From Amaurobius ferox (lineage: Eukaryota > Arthropoda > Arachnida > Araneae > Amaurobiidae): a stretch of DNA of 64,000 bases. The DNA lies in NCBI GenBank assembly GCA_951213105.1, contig OX578137.1, positions 54,289,236-54,353,235 on the forward strand, written 5' to 3'. Below are positions 36,880 through 49,140 of this stretch, piece after piece. How positions within the stretch are numbered: the first letter of the stretch is position 1; each line of letters begins with the position of its first letter. The notes beneath the pieces are model-generated. The model saw only the letters and a list, made by a program, of their open reading frames with translations, was not told the origin of the DNA and did no database searches. The translations under genes and the position numbers were made by a program.

Positions 36880-37026
36880 GTTTGCAAAATTTTTTGCAAC
36901 AGTTGACAAACTTTTTGTAATCGAAAAACTGTTTGTCGACAACGTCTCATGTTACAGTTTGTCTTGATAGCATGAGACAAGCTGTTTGAACCATATATGT
37001 TTGACAAAACATATATGATTCAAACA
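36880..37026. repeat. Cluster of interlocking inverted repeats
   Basis: TGTTTGAACCATATATGTTT (36983-37002) and AAACATATATGATTCAAACA (37007-37026) form a 20-bp hairpin with one mismatch and a 4-base loop. GTCTCATG (36944-36951) pairs with CATGAGAC (36971-36978). GTTGACAAAC near 36902 pairs with GTTTGTCGACAAC near 36931. ACTGTTTG recurs three times in the cluster. Confidence 0.85.
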
Positions 37027-38105
37027 GTTAAATGTGTTAAAACCAAAGAAGGGAATGTTTTATATGTTTGACCTTGCTGATCTTCGATTATCTAGCTAGG
37101 GCTTGTTATAGTATGTCATATTGGTAACCTCATAGTGCGTGCGATTGCATAAAAATAAGTATTTGGATGTGCAGAAATTATATCCTGCTCAATGTTCCAA
37201 TCTCAATTCAACAGACAAACATCTGAGAGGAACAACTCGATTGTAGGGTGCGGTCCAGAATGACACATCAAACGTTAGTCTCTTATACCTCTCCACTTAT
37301 AACCTGTTGCCAGATAATCATATAAAGCATTCAGATGGAGTGCAGAAATTAACTTTGGATAAGACTGGACACACACGAATTATCCAGCAATATATGTACT
37401 AATTAAAAAATACTGTTCTCCCCAGAAATATCTTCACATAGTATAATACAATATTTATAATTGTCCAATTTTTATATGTATATTAATGTTATTTAAACTG
37501 CACAACCTGATTACAATAATTCATAATGGAATATTGACGGGTGAAGCAGGTAGTCTTGAATGCTATTTATTTTAATTCAAGTCGTAACTAAAATAAATTT
37601 GAATATATTAAGTAAACTAATACATTTTAAACTGCCATTAGAAAATGAAAAAATGAAATGCCATTTATAAATTAAATATCCCGTTGTTGTTTTAAAATAT
37701 ATTGCTGCTTAATAGTATAATTTATAATAACTGAGTCTTACATTATTTCTTAAGAAAACATGAGTATTTTATAAGACATTCTTATTGAAATTTTATCGGC
37801 AGACATAATTATTTAACAAAATAATTAAATTTGATATGTCACTTTATACTGAGCTTACTTTTTAACGTTTTTCTCAGTAAGTGATTAGAAGATTGCGATG
37901 GTAAGTTTCAAATTGCAGCTATTTAGAAACATCAAATAAATAAAATATATTTTCATTAACTAGAGTGTGGCTTAACTCGACCTTCACATATCAGAATCCC
38001 ATTTTTAGTAGGGGTTTTTTTTCTCAAATTTTACCATAAACAGATTGAAAAACAGTATCAAAGGTCCCAATGATTACAATTATAGCATGTTACCTTTCAC
38101 TTTAG
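37027..38105. other. AT-rich non-coding DNA
   Basis: Nothing recognised. Confidence 0.55.
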
Positions 38106-38377
38106 CCTTTTGCTTACGGATGGGAAGGATTTGCAGGCATTCTGCAAATCCTTCCCGTCCGTAAGCAAAAACTTCCGTAAATAAACATCCGTAAGCAAAT
38201 CCTTCCCTTCCGTAAGGGGGATCGAACTGTTTGGGATAGGATATGTCAAATACGTGTCTTTTTGATAGGTTCTTTGTTTGGGAGTGATGCTGTCCCATGA
38301 TGCTGTTCCACCGGTTAAAGGATGCCATTGATGACGGCCATTGATGCTGTCCCACCGGTTAAAGGGTAAGCAAAAGG
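38106..38377. mobile_element. Candidate small inverted-repeat element with 29-bp hairpin
   Basis: The ends are CCTTTTGCTTAC (38106-38117) and GTAAGCAAAAGG (38366-38377). The left end is also one arm of a 29-bp hairpin (38108-38136 with 38142-38170, one mismatch). The interior repeats TTCCGTAA/CCGTAAGCAAATCCTTCCC and carries a doubled CACCGGTTAAAGG about 55 bp apart. No target duplication is obvious, so transposon status is tentative. Frames across it are artefacts of the repeats. Confidence 0.5.
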
Positions 38378-38432
38378 ATAAAGGGCTTGAAAAATATTTC
38401 AATTGATACCATATTTGACAATGTAACCCCGT

Positions 38433-38447
38433 GGGGGGGGGGGGGGG
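38433..38447. repeat. G15 homopolymer
   Basis: A run of 15 G preceded by TTGACAATGTAACCCCGT. The ACAATGTA string recalls the terminal module of the AT-bordered elements, but the match ends there. Confidence 0.9.
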
Positions 38448-38639
38448 CTAGATAAGTAAATCCATTGATATTTGTAAAAACTTTTTGAGAACTTCAACTA
38501 AATTTAATATTTTAAAAAATTAAACAAAATAAAATTTCCATTTTTAATGCAAAAAACATGAAAAAAACCTCATTAATTTTTTTTTTATTTTGTAATGGTG
38601 AATTTTTTATCTACAAATTGTGTGTATGAAGGAAACACG

Positions 38640-38750
38640 TATGAGCAAAATATTTGAAAGTGATCGGTTAAATATATATAGTGATATATTAAAATATGTT
38701 GCGCATTAGAGTTAAAATCACATATCTGTGGAAAACAGGTTTAAAGTTTA
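38640..38750. repeat. Dispersed repeat family Q, copy 1
   Basis: AAAGTGATCGGTTAA, TATTAAAATATGTTGCGCA and TAAAATCACATATCTG occur in the same order as at 40245-40325. Confidence 0.75.
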
Positions 38751-38754
38751 ACAA

Positions 38755-39255
38755 GAAAGATCAATCATGCTTAAAGCATGGATTATGAAACACTTTCCAA
38801 CTTTAATGCAATTTCATTTAAACATGTCTAGAATGCAATACAGTCCTCGGTAATATTTTAAAACTTATCACAATACTACACTAGTTTATTATATTTGAAA
38901 ACTTAAACCTTCATCGAAAAAAATGAACTTCATTCAAATGACGGCATTGAAATATAAATTGAGTGGTTTAAACATCTCTAAAGTGTGATATGTTTCTCGG
39001 TAATAATTTTAGAATTATCATAATACTACGATAATTTATTATATTAGAAAACTTCGTCGAAAACAACTGAAATTCATCCAAATGACGTCATAGAAAAAAT
39101 AACACTCCTGGCTCTCTCTATAAAAGCAGCATTTCATTCTTAAACAATTTTCCATTCATGCCATTCATCACAATACTATAATAATTTATTTTATTTAAAA
39201 ATTAAGACCATGGCAAGTAATTAAACTCTATGCTTAAAACTTCATCGAAAATATC
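38755..39255. repeat. Degenerate ~135-bp tandem repeat, about three copies
   Basis: Recurring strings are TTTAAACAT, CTCGGTAATA, ATCATAATACTA, AATTTATTATAT and AAACTTCATCGAAAA. The first 75 bp match 9840-9920 inverted, where family H copy C is inserted. Confidence 0.65.
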
Positions 39256-39259
39256 GTCC

Positions 39260-39724
39260 TTCTCTTTGCAAAATCAATGACTATTTCATTCATATCAGCT
39301 ATGCAGATTCCATGAACTAAATGATTTTGTGTTAAAAAATACAGCAATTCTAATACAACTCATTCTACATATTTTGCTGCATTTAAACTCAAATATATTG
39401 TAATTGCGTTGTTTTAGTATGTAGATGCAGAGAATTTAAGCAAAAATAAAGTGGTTTTAGGAAGGATACAACACTCAATATGAATTAAAAATACCTTTAA
39501 AAATCACGATTGTAAGACAAGATGGATGCCATATATCATTTTGAAGCGGGTCACGTGATCTTTTCATACCATGGTCACGTGATCTCTTCATATAAGTGGT
39601 GTTACTATTATTTTAATTTTTACTTACAAAACTACAGAATATATTTCGCTGAATTTTTTTTTATATATTTTATGGAACAATTTGAATATTACCTAAAATT
39701 TTCGAAGCAGTTTGTGAAATTTAA
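39260..39724. other. AT-rich non-coding DNA
   Basis: A short direct repeat, GGTCACGTGATCT, is at 39548 and 39574 (each contains the CACGTG palindrome). No gene was recognised. Confidence 0.5.
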
Positions 39725-39975
39725 ATCCGCTTAAAAAATGTTTGAAAAATTAGGTCCCATAGGGCTCAATGTATTCCATTTTTTCAACCAGGGTGCAATC
39801 CAAAACTAATTGGGTGATATTATTCATTTATATTCCCATGGGTCCTACAGACCGTCTAAACAACATACTCAAATTTTATTTTTACGGCAGTTATCGTGCT
39901 AACGGACAAAAAGACAGACAGACAGAATGGACAAAGTCATAAACCCTTTAAACTTTGTTGTAAAGTGTTAAAAAT
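39725..39975 (+). repeat. Dispersed repeat family D, copy 2
   Basis: Inverted counterpart of 7798-8110, with the same landmarks: TTAGGTCCCATAGGG, TTGGGTGATATTATTCATTT, TACGGCAGTTATCGTGCTAA, GACAGACAGACAGAATGGAC and TTGTAAAGTGTTAA. Confidence 0.78.
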
Positions 39976-40244
39976 GTATTCAATGGTATTTAATATCTTA
40001 TTTCGCACCTTAAAATGCCCTTGGTGCTTAAATAAAACCTTCCTCTTCCAACTGAGATTTGAAAATCAAAAGTGTTCTGCCATTTAGGGACTTTTTGAGC
40101 TCTATATATTGTTTCATAGGCTCGAACATCAGTTTTGTGCATACGTTTCTTCTCAATCTGATGAAGAACGTTTACTAAATTTTTATTTATTTATAAGGAA
40201 TTTTTTATCTCTAAGTTATTTATATGGATAAAACAAGTAACAGT

Positions 40245-40330
40245 AACAAATTTAAAAGTGATTGGTTAACGATATTTTAATATATGTTGCGCACAAGTGC
40301 TAAAATCACATATCTGAGAAGAACAGTTAC
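40245..40330. repeat. Dispersed repeat family Q, copy 2
   Basis: Matches 38660-38750, about 1.6 kb away in the same orientation. Confidence 0.72.
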
Positions 40331-40591
40331 AGGGGAACTTCGATAAATCGAAACTCTAGGAACATGAAAAATATTTGAGTTATAGAAACACAATATACTC
40401 AAGGTATATACCCACAATTTCGTCACATTTACATTTTTGCTGCACTATCCGAATGGTTTTCCTGAGCACATTAATGTACGTCTTTTTCCACTTTTCATAC
40501 TTTATAGCAGAAGAAACCTTTACAAAAAAAAGAAATACTTTGGTTTCAATAACCTTACCGCTTTCTGCTCCAGTAAGTGTACACACGGTTT

Positions 40592-40855
40592 GACAGCTCA
40601 GTGGCACGGACATTGCCGTCGGACAACCCAAGTTCGATATCCGTCTCTTTCCAATCTGTCTCTGTGATAACGCGGAGTATAGGCACGGTAAATGTGTACA
40701 TCCATAAGTTTTTCTGAGAGGTTTGTGGCAAGGGAGGTAAGGTACCGTCCCTGTGCATAACGCCCCCACTGGGTTCGGGTCTAAATTGAGTGGCACTTCA
40801 AGGCCACCCAAACTAATACCTTACACTTTCGGGTAAGTCTGACAGTTTGGGTCGA
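40592..40855 (+). mobile_element. SINE copy S4
   Basis: Plus orientation. Diverged head with box B-like AAGTTCGATATCC, body with ACGCGGAGTATAGGCACGGT, CCCCCACTGGGTTCGGGTC, GTGGCACTTC and ACCTTACAC. No CAA tail. Frames on either strand through it are artefacts. Confidence 0.82.
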
Positions 40856-40881
40856 ATATGAAGATTAAGTGTACCCGGGAT

Positions 40882-41149
40882 GTAACAGCCAAGTGGTTAA
40901 GGTACGGGGATTGCACTTTGACGACCGGAGTTCGATTACTGGCTCTGTCCAAACTGTCCCCATGTTCACGCGGGGTATAGGAACGTTAAATATGTGGGTC
41001 CATTAATCTTTCTAAGAGATCGGTGGTATTAGAAGGAGGGTAGGGTTTCTGAGGATGCCGCCCTCAATGGGTTTCGGTGTAAATGGGGCAACACTATCCC
41101 GTCCGTCCAAACAGATACCTTCATCTTCTAGTAGGTAGAGATTAGATTA
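40882..41149 (+). mobile_element. SINE copy S5, tandem with S4
   Basis: Same family in the same orientation about 25 bp after S4: head GTAACAGCCAAGTGGTTAAG (box A-like), box B GAGTTCGATTAC, body CACGCGGGGTATAGGAACGTTAAA, CTCAATGGGTTTCGG and GTCCGTCCAAACAGATACCT. More diverged than S1. Confidence 0.82.
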
Positions 41150-43584
41150 CACCTCCATGTAGATAGGATCGATAAACCCTGCCCTATGCTTTGCATGCAA
41201 AATACAGCCCTTCTGCAATATATTTCTTGTCGCCAATCATTTTTGTATTTTCACTGACATGCATATTTTATGTTATATTTATTTTCCCTTGGCCTATTTT
41301 GCAGCACAAAACAGTTGTAAGCTCATTGAAAAGTACAGCTATATAAACAATTCTGTATTCATTATCTTCAGATGAAATATACGAAGTATCCAATGAAAAG
41401 TTCATCTTTTGAGCCGCACTTTTTTTTTGCTTGAATGGCCTAGCTGAGATGTGGAATCAACACTTCGCTGTTAGAACGAACGCTTTCGAATTGTTTCTAC
41501 ATTTAATAAAATAAGCATTTCCTGAAATACGTTTTTTCTTCATACTTTTACCAAAACGATGTTTCAAATCAAGTGTACCCATCAGTAAACAGCGAAAAGA
41601 TTATTCAGAAAAACTCCATCCAAAAGCCGTACTAAGATGCCGTTGCACATAGAAGTTTGAACGAATAAATATGAAAGTAATTTCTAATTGAAATAGATAA
41701 ACAGAACTATAGTTCAACGTTTTTATGCTGAAACAACATGAAGTTAGCAAATCAATAGCAAAAAGTAAGAAAACACAGTAAAAAGGAATTGCAAAACTCA
41801 GAAGAAATTATAGAGACGTTAATGGTGTTAGAATGTAAGTAAACTGCTCTGTGCAGTTGAGTAGAGGTGAGTAGTTGCCATCCTACTGCTGCGAAATGAA
41901 TTAAATAAATAAATAAGACATGGTGGGAAATGTATTAGAATTACATGACGAAACAGCAAAATGCAAACGTAAACAAATAGTGGTGTCCCTTTAAAAATGA
42001 TTGCCATGCGTGTAATTTTCAGGAGTGTTGCATAAAAGCTCATAACATTAAAAACAGTGCGAATTTTAGAATGCGGTTTTTTGCACAGTGTTCAGACATA
42101 TTCATATATTCAGAATAAATTAAAATTGAAAAATCGATTTTTTGAAGGCTTAAAGGTCCTATGCCCCCTTAAAATATTATTTTGTAGTGAAACATGCAAG
42201 ATGATATAAACAATTGATTTTACTCCATTGTTTGGGGTCATTTAATCAATTACTGCTGAAATATATTTTTTTCAATATGCAAGGAAAATTAAGTATGTCC
42301 ACAATTGAGTTTTTTATTTTGTTGATTAATTTATTTATAATTTTGCTCAACGGGAAGTTTTAAATTTATCCCAGTGAACTGTAGTAACAAAACAATGGAA
42401 TTACAAGCTATGTATTACAGCAATTTTTCAATATTTACTTCTATTTTAGATGTTGGTGAAATAAACTTTCGTTTTATAAGTATTTCTAATAACAAAACAC
42501 CGATATAATTTCTGATTTCATAAAGCAAACCATTTATTAAATTTAATGTAAAGTATATCTCATGTTTGCTATATTTTTATTCATAAGTTTACTGTTAGCT
42601 GAAGCATTTGAAGTATTCTTTAAAGGTCAAAAAGTATTCTTTATACTGAATTTTTCCATGAATACCATGCATTTAAAGTAAGCACTGAGCTCCTCCTTTT
42701 CATCTAAATGCAAAAAAATATATTTCCTGGTCATGTTATCATTCGTGTAAAATTTCAATAAAAAAATGAATTTTACCTTCTACAGTCCACAGTACATACG
42801 AGTATTTAAGTAAATGGATGTAACGACGTTGAAACCACGAATTTCGAGTTTTCACCAGTCATATTGAAGATTGTTACAGACAGAATGCACAATGAAAATC
42901 AAATTATATTTGGATTGAAAACAGTCGTAAAAACAAAATAAAAAGCCCATGTAATACTTCGTTATATTATCATTATTAGATTTTGAAATGTTTCTATTAT
43001 TTTTCGGCAAAACAAATGAATTGTGAATGCCACATAAAGTAGGGAACTCTGGTGTGTATTTTACTCTTATATATGGAACGTTTTATATTTATTCCGTGCT
43101 TTTAGTATGTTTTAACCTTTGCATTTTTAAATGCACAATTTATCAATTCTTCTACTCTGTGTGCTTTTCAATTAGAAACTGGAGACATTGGAGTTTTAAC
43201 TTCAAGAAAATATTTTTCTGAAATTTCATTGATAACTACTTTAAACTCGTAGATTGATTACTTTGTTGCCTCCGCTTTAGAGGTAAAATAACCGGAACAT
43301 ATATAAGATTTTATCGAGGCATGTTTACATAGCCATACCCCCAATTTGATATGCTTGTATAAAACAAAATCCTACCTTACAAGTGAATATTTTCAATTTA
43401 CATATACTGAAATCTTACTTGTAAAACACTACCTATATTTTATTAAATTTATGTTACAAATATTTTAATAAAACACATTCCTAATAAAATATAAATAAAA
43501 TTAATGCAGATATTATCACAAAATTCAAATGTCGGATAAATTATAGACCAGGCATTGAAAGCCTGACGGTTATAGTGTAAAAAA
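41150..43584. other. AT-rich non-coding DNA
   Basis: 2.4 kb without a recognisable gene, element or tandem repeat. The open frames here are short and without domains. Confidence 0.5.
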
Positions 43585-44427
43585 TCTGATGTGGGCAGCA
43601 CATGACTTTCCTTATAAAATGCAATGAATTTACTACTTTTACAGTAAAAAAATAGATTATTTTTATAGTAGATATTTATATTCTTTCCAAGATATTGAAT
43701 TTTCGTCAATGAGTCGTCTTCTTCTTTAATTTAGCGTCATTTTTATTCATTTGGCGAGATTTTCGTTAATTTGGCAACATTTAAAATAGTCGACAAGTTG
43801 GCGACATTTCACCAAATTTGTCGCAAAAATCTCGCCAAGCGTTATGGACGGAGAAATAAGTTATTCTTACAGCGCATAAATGACTATTGGTGTTCAAATA
43901 CAAAAGTATTACTCAAAGTATCTTTTTTCATGAATGGAACGAGCTAGATTCACGAGAATGATGTCACCAAATTTATCACATGGTATTACATATGAAAAGT
44001 GAACATGTTTCTCAATAGGAATTTTTCTTTTATTTTATATGACTTTTTGAAAATTTTTTTGAAAAGTGTGCAATATCTCGAGAACGGTTGATTTTTTGAT
44101 GATTTTTTCAAAATTCCCCTCGAAAATTTGGGGGAGTTCTGAACATTCGATTGCGTATAAAAACAATAGGCGTCCAGTGTTTATGGATTGTAATTTTTGT
44201 ACCTAATTTTGTTCAAATCGATCCATTCGTTCGTAAGTTATCGTCTCCTCAGACTCACTGACACACACACACACGCACATACTTTCACACACACACAGAC
44301 ATCACTTCAAAAACGTTCGATTCGTGATCAGGCATGCTTGAAACGTGTTCTGCCGTCGAAAACTCAAATTCGAATTTTCGACCCCGTCAAAATACTTTCC
44401 TTATACATTATTGTCTATAAGGAAAGT
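43585..44427 (+). mobile_element. Family H copy D, Helentron/HINE-like non-autonomous element
   Basis: Best-preserved TC end: TCTGATGTGGGCAGCACATG then ACTTTCCTTATA. It contains the TGGCGA block, AACATGTTTCTCAATAGGA, CTCGAGAACGGTT, a short (CA)n near 44262 and a terminal hairpin CTTTCCTTATACATTATTGTC-TATAAGGAAAG. A deletion of roughly 100 bp relative to copies A-C follows CTCGAGAACGGTT. No ORF. Confidence 0.72.
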
Positions 44428-44649
44428 AAAAACAGTAACTTCAGAATAGTCACTAATATAGTAACAACGAGTGCAGAAAAGCTATTATTATGCTGAAAGC
44501 AACAGCAACCGTATTTTTTAATACGTTAGTAGGAAGCATATCAACCTGTATAAAATTCTTGACATAGTAATATCAAGCTGCTTAATGCTGCAAGACAATG
44601 AATAAAATTGAGGCAATGTGTAATAGAAAGTTTGGCAAGTGCCTATAAT

Positions 44650-44940
44650 AAAAGGCAATAGGCTGCGTGTGTCAGTGTCTAAAGACAAGCAAAATGTATG
44701 TGCTTATTTACATATGTAAAAGGTCAGTATCCTGTTTGAATATAATACATGATCTCATATACCCAATCTCCTTATTAAATATAAGAGTAGTTATTGAAAT
44801 TAAATTACGATGATAATGGTCTTAATAAATAAATTTTATTTTAAAGTTAAAATTTGGTGAAATTAATTGTGTAGTGTTATGTTAATATATTTTATTCCAG
44901 GACCTCACACTAAAGATAATATGGTGGGTTTTAATATGCG
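44650..44940. repeat. Family P copy without the gypsy insertion
   Basis: Contains both flanks of the gypsy insertion in continuous form: TTATTTTAAAGTTAAAAT, TTAATTGTGTAGTGTTATGT, TATTTTATTCCAGGA and CACTAAAGATAATATGG. It serves as an approximate empty site. Confidence 0.7.
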
Positions 44941-45039
44941 GCACAAATCAAATGTTTACGACTTAATGATGTACGGCCCTAAATAATATGCTTAATTTTA
45001 TATATGCCTTGCATATTGTTTTCTCTTCCAGCACAATAT

Positions 45040-45077
45040 ATACATACATACACACATACACACAAACATATATATAC

Positions 45078-45172
<95 letters not shown>

Positions 45173-45175
45173 TAA
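45040..45175. repeat. (AC/AT)n microsatellite
   Basis: Starts with ACATACACACAT units and becomes pure AT with a few G/C interruptions. It lies immediately left of the Penelope-like palindrome. Confidence 0.97.
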
Positions 45176-45300
45176 CTATTAACCTCATCTAAAACAATCT
45201 ACTGAAAATATACCCAAAGGCGCTAAGTTGCTCAAACACGTGCATTTATATACTACAGAAGAAATAGAAAAATGAAGAATGACAATGTATCAAAATTTCG

Positions 45301-45345
45301 CCGAGGGGGATTGTGACCCCACTTCCCGGTTTAGCCAGCTTCAAG
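45301..45345. other. GC-rich terminal module, left arm of E2
   Basis: CCGAGGGGGATTGTGACCCC, then ACTTCCCGGTTTAGC. The counterpart on the right arm is 47281-47320. The G-run and C-run can pair around the TTGTGA turn. Confidence 0.7.
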
Positions 45346-45655
45346 TCATGACGACACTCCCGGATGCGGATACAATGTCGCAAACCTAGTACATATACTA
45401 AAACTAAAAATGTAAAAAAGTTGTAAGACCAATACTGACTTTACACCTAAGCATAAACAACGAGATTTACTACATCCAAACGGAAACTCAAAATACATTT
45501 TAAATATCAAGTATCTAACCCCAATATCAAGACAAACAAGCCCCGCATACACTTCTCCACTCTAACCTCCAAAAAGAAATAGACTCTTACTATGTACCAA
45601 TTGAACTCCATCGGACTGTTAAACAATGACATCCGCAATGCTGCGCATCTTCAGA

Positions 45656-45996
45656 TCAGACTGAAAGTGTACTCCTATTTAAATATACGTTGTAACTTTC
45701 AGTTACGGTTATGCTGAAAAATTTACATAAAATGTCACTAAGAAAACGTAGAGGGTAACCCTTTGCAATTGCTTCATTTAGATAGCCCAGATCACTTGCA
45801 AAACGATTTTCTGCACTGCTATTTAAACGTTTGCTTCTTGTTAAAAAATTTATAATAATGTTTCTGAAAACATTACGATGCAGACAAGAATGCCATTTAA
45901 TTACGTAATTTATTTTAAAATTAAAGTCATTTCTTTTATCATATAATTTAAAACTTTCTTTACCATTAGATTGTTTATATATAGTTAAATCTAAAA
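45656..45996 (-). pseudogene. Reverse transcriptase C-terminal fragment, Penelope-like (minus arm)
   Basis: About 113 codons on the minus strand that match the last part of the plus-strand RT at 46617-46960, with a few amino-acid differences (for example LNEAIA here against QKEAIA there). It begins at the FLDLTIY motif, so all catalytic motifs are missing. It joins the plus-strand copy back-to-back near 45997-46003. It is a fragment and not functional by itself. Confidence 0.75.
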
Positions 45997-46006
45997 ATAT
46001 ATAACT

Positions 46007-46960
46007 CTTATACCTAAACTTCATAAAAACCCCATAAAACTTAGACCTGTCACTAATGGTTATAAAACATATTTAAATTATGCCAATACTAGACTTTTAA
46101 AACTTCTGAAGAACATATTGAAAGAAATAAAAAATTCTGGTGTATATTTCATAAATAATAGTTGTGAAATATTTGAGAAACTTAAAAATATTTCTGACGA
46201 TTTACAGTGCAGGAGTTGTGATTTTAATGACCTTTTTTGCAACATCGATATAAATGATCTGTTTTGCATATTAATGGAGATGTATGAAAAGTATGAGATG
46301 CAAAACCTCATTAAAAATTATATTTACAAGTGTCTGATCGAAATGGTCTTGTTTGAAACTGTGCTTTATGATGGAACTGAATTTTATAAACAGCGTAATG
46401 GCATTCCAATGGGAGGGGCTTGCTCCTCTATTCTTGCTGATATATACTTGAACAAATACGAAGAGGGAACTCATATATTAAATGAGATTGTATATATTCG
46501 TTATGTGGATGACATATTATATGCATGCCACGATGACCGAGATCACTTGGATTTTACTTTTTTTCCATCAAATTTGGCATTGACAGAAACTTCCCGTAAC
46601 ATTGTTAATAGTATTATTTTTTTAGATTTAACTATATATAAACAATCTAATGGTAAAGTAAATTTTAAATTATATGATAAAATAAATGACTTTAATTTTA
46701 AAATAAATTACGTAATTAAATGGCATTCTTGTCTGCATCGTAATGTTTTCAGAAACATTATTATAAATTTTTTAACAAGAAGCAAACGTTTAAATAGCAG
46801 TGCAGAAAATCGTTTTGCAAGTGATTTGGGCTATCAAAAGGAAGCAATTGCAAAGGGTTACCCTCTACGTTTTCTTAGTGACATTTTATGTAAATTTTTC
46901 AGCATAACCGTAACTGAAAGTTACAATTTATATTTAAATAGGAGTACGCTTTCAGTCTGA
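46007..46960 (+). pseudogene. Reverse transcriptase, Penelope-like, 5'-truncated
   Basis: The frame is open from about 46007, upstream of its first ATG at 46118. The segment before the ATG reads PKLHKNPIKLRPV, the first RT motif typical of Penelope-like elements. Counting from the ATG, NGIPMGG is at 94-100 and YVDD at 129-132; later come IIFLDLTIY and a KWHSCLHRNVFRNIIINFL block that resembles the Penelope thumb/linker. No endonuclease domain (GIY-YIG) is present on either side, since the upstream part is replaced by the inverted arm. The catalytic core is intact but the element is truncated. Another RT class cannot be excluded by eye. Confidence 0.7.
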
Positions 46961-47355
46961 TCTGAAGATGCGCAGCATTGCGGATGTCATTGTTTAACAG
47001 TCCGATGGAGTTCAATTGGTACATAGTAAGAGTCTATTTCTTTTTGGAGGTTAGAGTGGTGAAGTGTATGCGGGGCTTGTTTGTCCTGATATTGGGGTTA
47101 GATGTTTGATATTTAAAATGTATTTTGACTTTCCGTTTGGATGTAGTAAATCTCGTTGTTTATGTTTAGGTGTAAAGTCAGTATTGGTCTTTCAACTTTT
47201 ATACATTTTTAGTTTTAGTATATGTACTAGGTTTGTGACATTGTATCCGCTTCCGGGAGTGTCGTCATGACATGAAGCTGGCTAAACCGGGAAATGGGGG
47301 TCACAATCCCCCCCGACGAAATGTTGATACATTGTCATTCTTCATTTTTCTATTT

Positions 47356-47358
<3 letters not shown>
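46961..47358 (+). other. 3' UTR and terminus of the Penelope-like copy
   Basis: About 400 bp between the RT stop and the AT tract. It holds the terminal module (GGCTAAACCGGG, GGGGGTCACAATCCCCCC, then GATACATTG) at 47279-47333 and ends TTTTTCTATTTCTT next to (AT)n. A 68-codon frame (47064-47270) and its mirror on the left arm are both open (about 90% alike), but show no domain. Confidence 0.6.

Positions 47359-47417
<59 letters not shown>
47359..47417. repeat. (AT)n microsatellite
   Basis: Pure AT tract between the Penelope-like element and the mariner-type element; its last TA is the apparent target of the latter. Confidence 0.97.
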
Positions 47418-48515
<1,098 letters not shown>

Positions 48516-48603
48516 TGAATTTGCTTCTATGGTGATGGTAATATTACTTGAATTGTATTTTTTTTTTTTAATTTTTACATAATTCTTATTATTACATTTC
48601 AAA

Positions 48604-48659
<56 letters not shown>
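48604..48659. repeat. (AT)n microsatellite
   Basis: AT tract ending directly at the CAGGGTGG terminus of the next mariner-type element. Confidence 0.97.
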
Positions 48660-48662
<3 letters not shown>

Positions 48663-49140
48663 GGTGGTCATAAAAATACTTCCCCGATATATGAACCCCT
48701 AGCGGCCTATCCACTCAACCAATCGAAAGGAAGTTTCAGATATTGTTATTTGAAGGTATGCGCTCGAGATTGTGATAATTTCAAGTAATAGAACTCTCAC
48801 GGTTACGGTTGCAGTGAAAAAATTTCGAAATTTTCGAATGGCAACACCCACTTTTTCCCTGCTCAAATTGATCAGAACATTGAAAAACCATAAATGGCGT
48901 TGGAACGATACACGTATGACGAAAATTGGCGGCGTAAAACATCTGTAAAGGAGAGCATTGTAAAGGACCAATGGCAACATAGAGAGGATTGCATTGACGC
49001 ACTTTGCGTAATTCACAGGGATAGACAGTAAAAGCACCAATCACAGAACACCATGGGCAAAGCATTGCTTATGGAAAACCTTTAATAAGCAGTGTGGAAA
49101 TATTGTTTCTTCAATCAGGTGTCCGAATGTACCAAACAAG

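Larger units (their letters stand above)
45259..47358. mobile_element. Head-to-head Penelope-like element E2
   Basis: Inverted arms 45259-45996 and 46617-47358 (about 740 bp, mostly alike) each carry the 3' part of one reverse transcriptase gene, a 3' UTR and the GC-rich terminal module, and each ends close to an AT microsatellite. Between them, from about 46003, the plus-oriented copy continues into the upstream RT motifs, while the minus-oriented copy does not. So a longer 5'-truncated copy is joined to a shorter copy in opposite orientation. Penelope-like elements are known for such truncated, duplicated or inverted ends. Family assignment rests on RT motifs. Confidence 0.7.

Noticed and set aside
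38433..38447. Fourth copy of the terminal module at the G15 run
   Set aside because: Only ACAATGTA and the G-run agree; there is no AT tract, no inverted arm and no CCGGTTAAAGC part.
40380..40811. 143-codon minus-strand ORF
   Set aside because: Most of it is a SINE copy read in reverse, with no domain.
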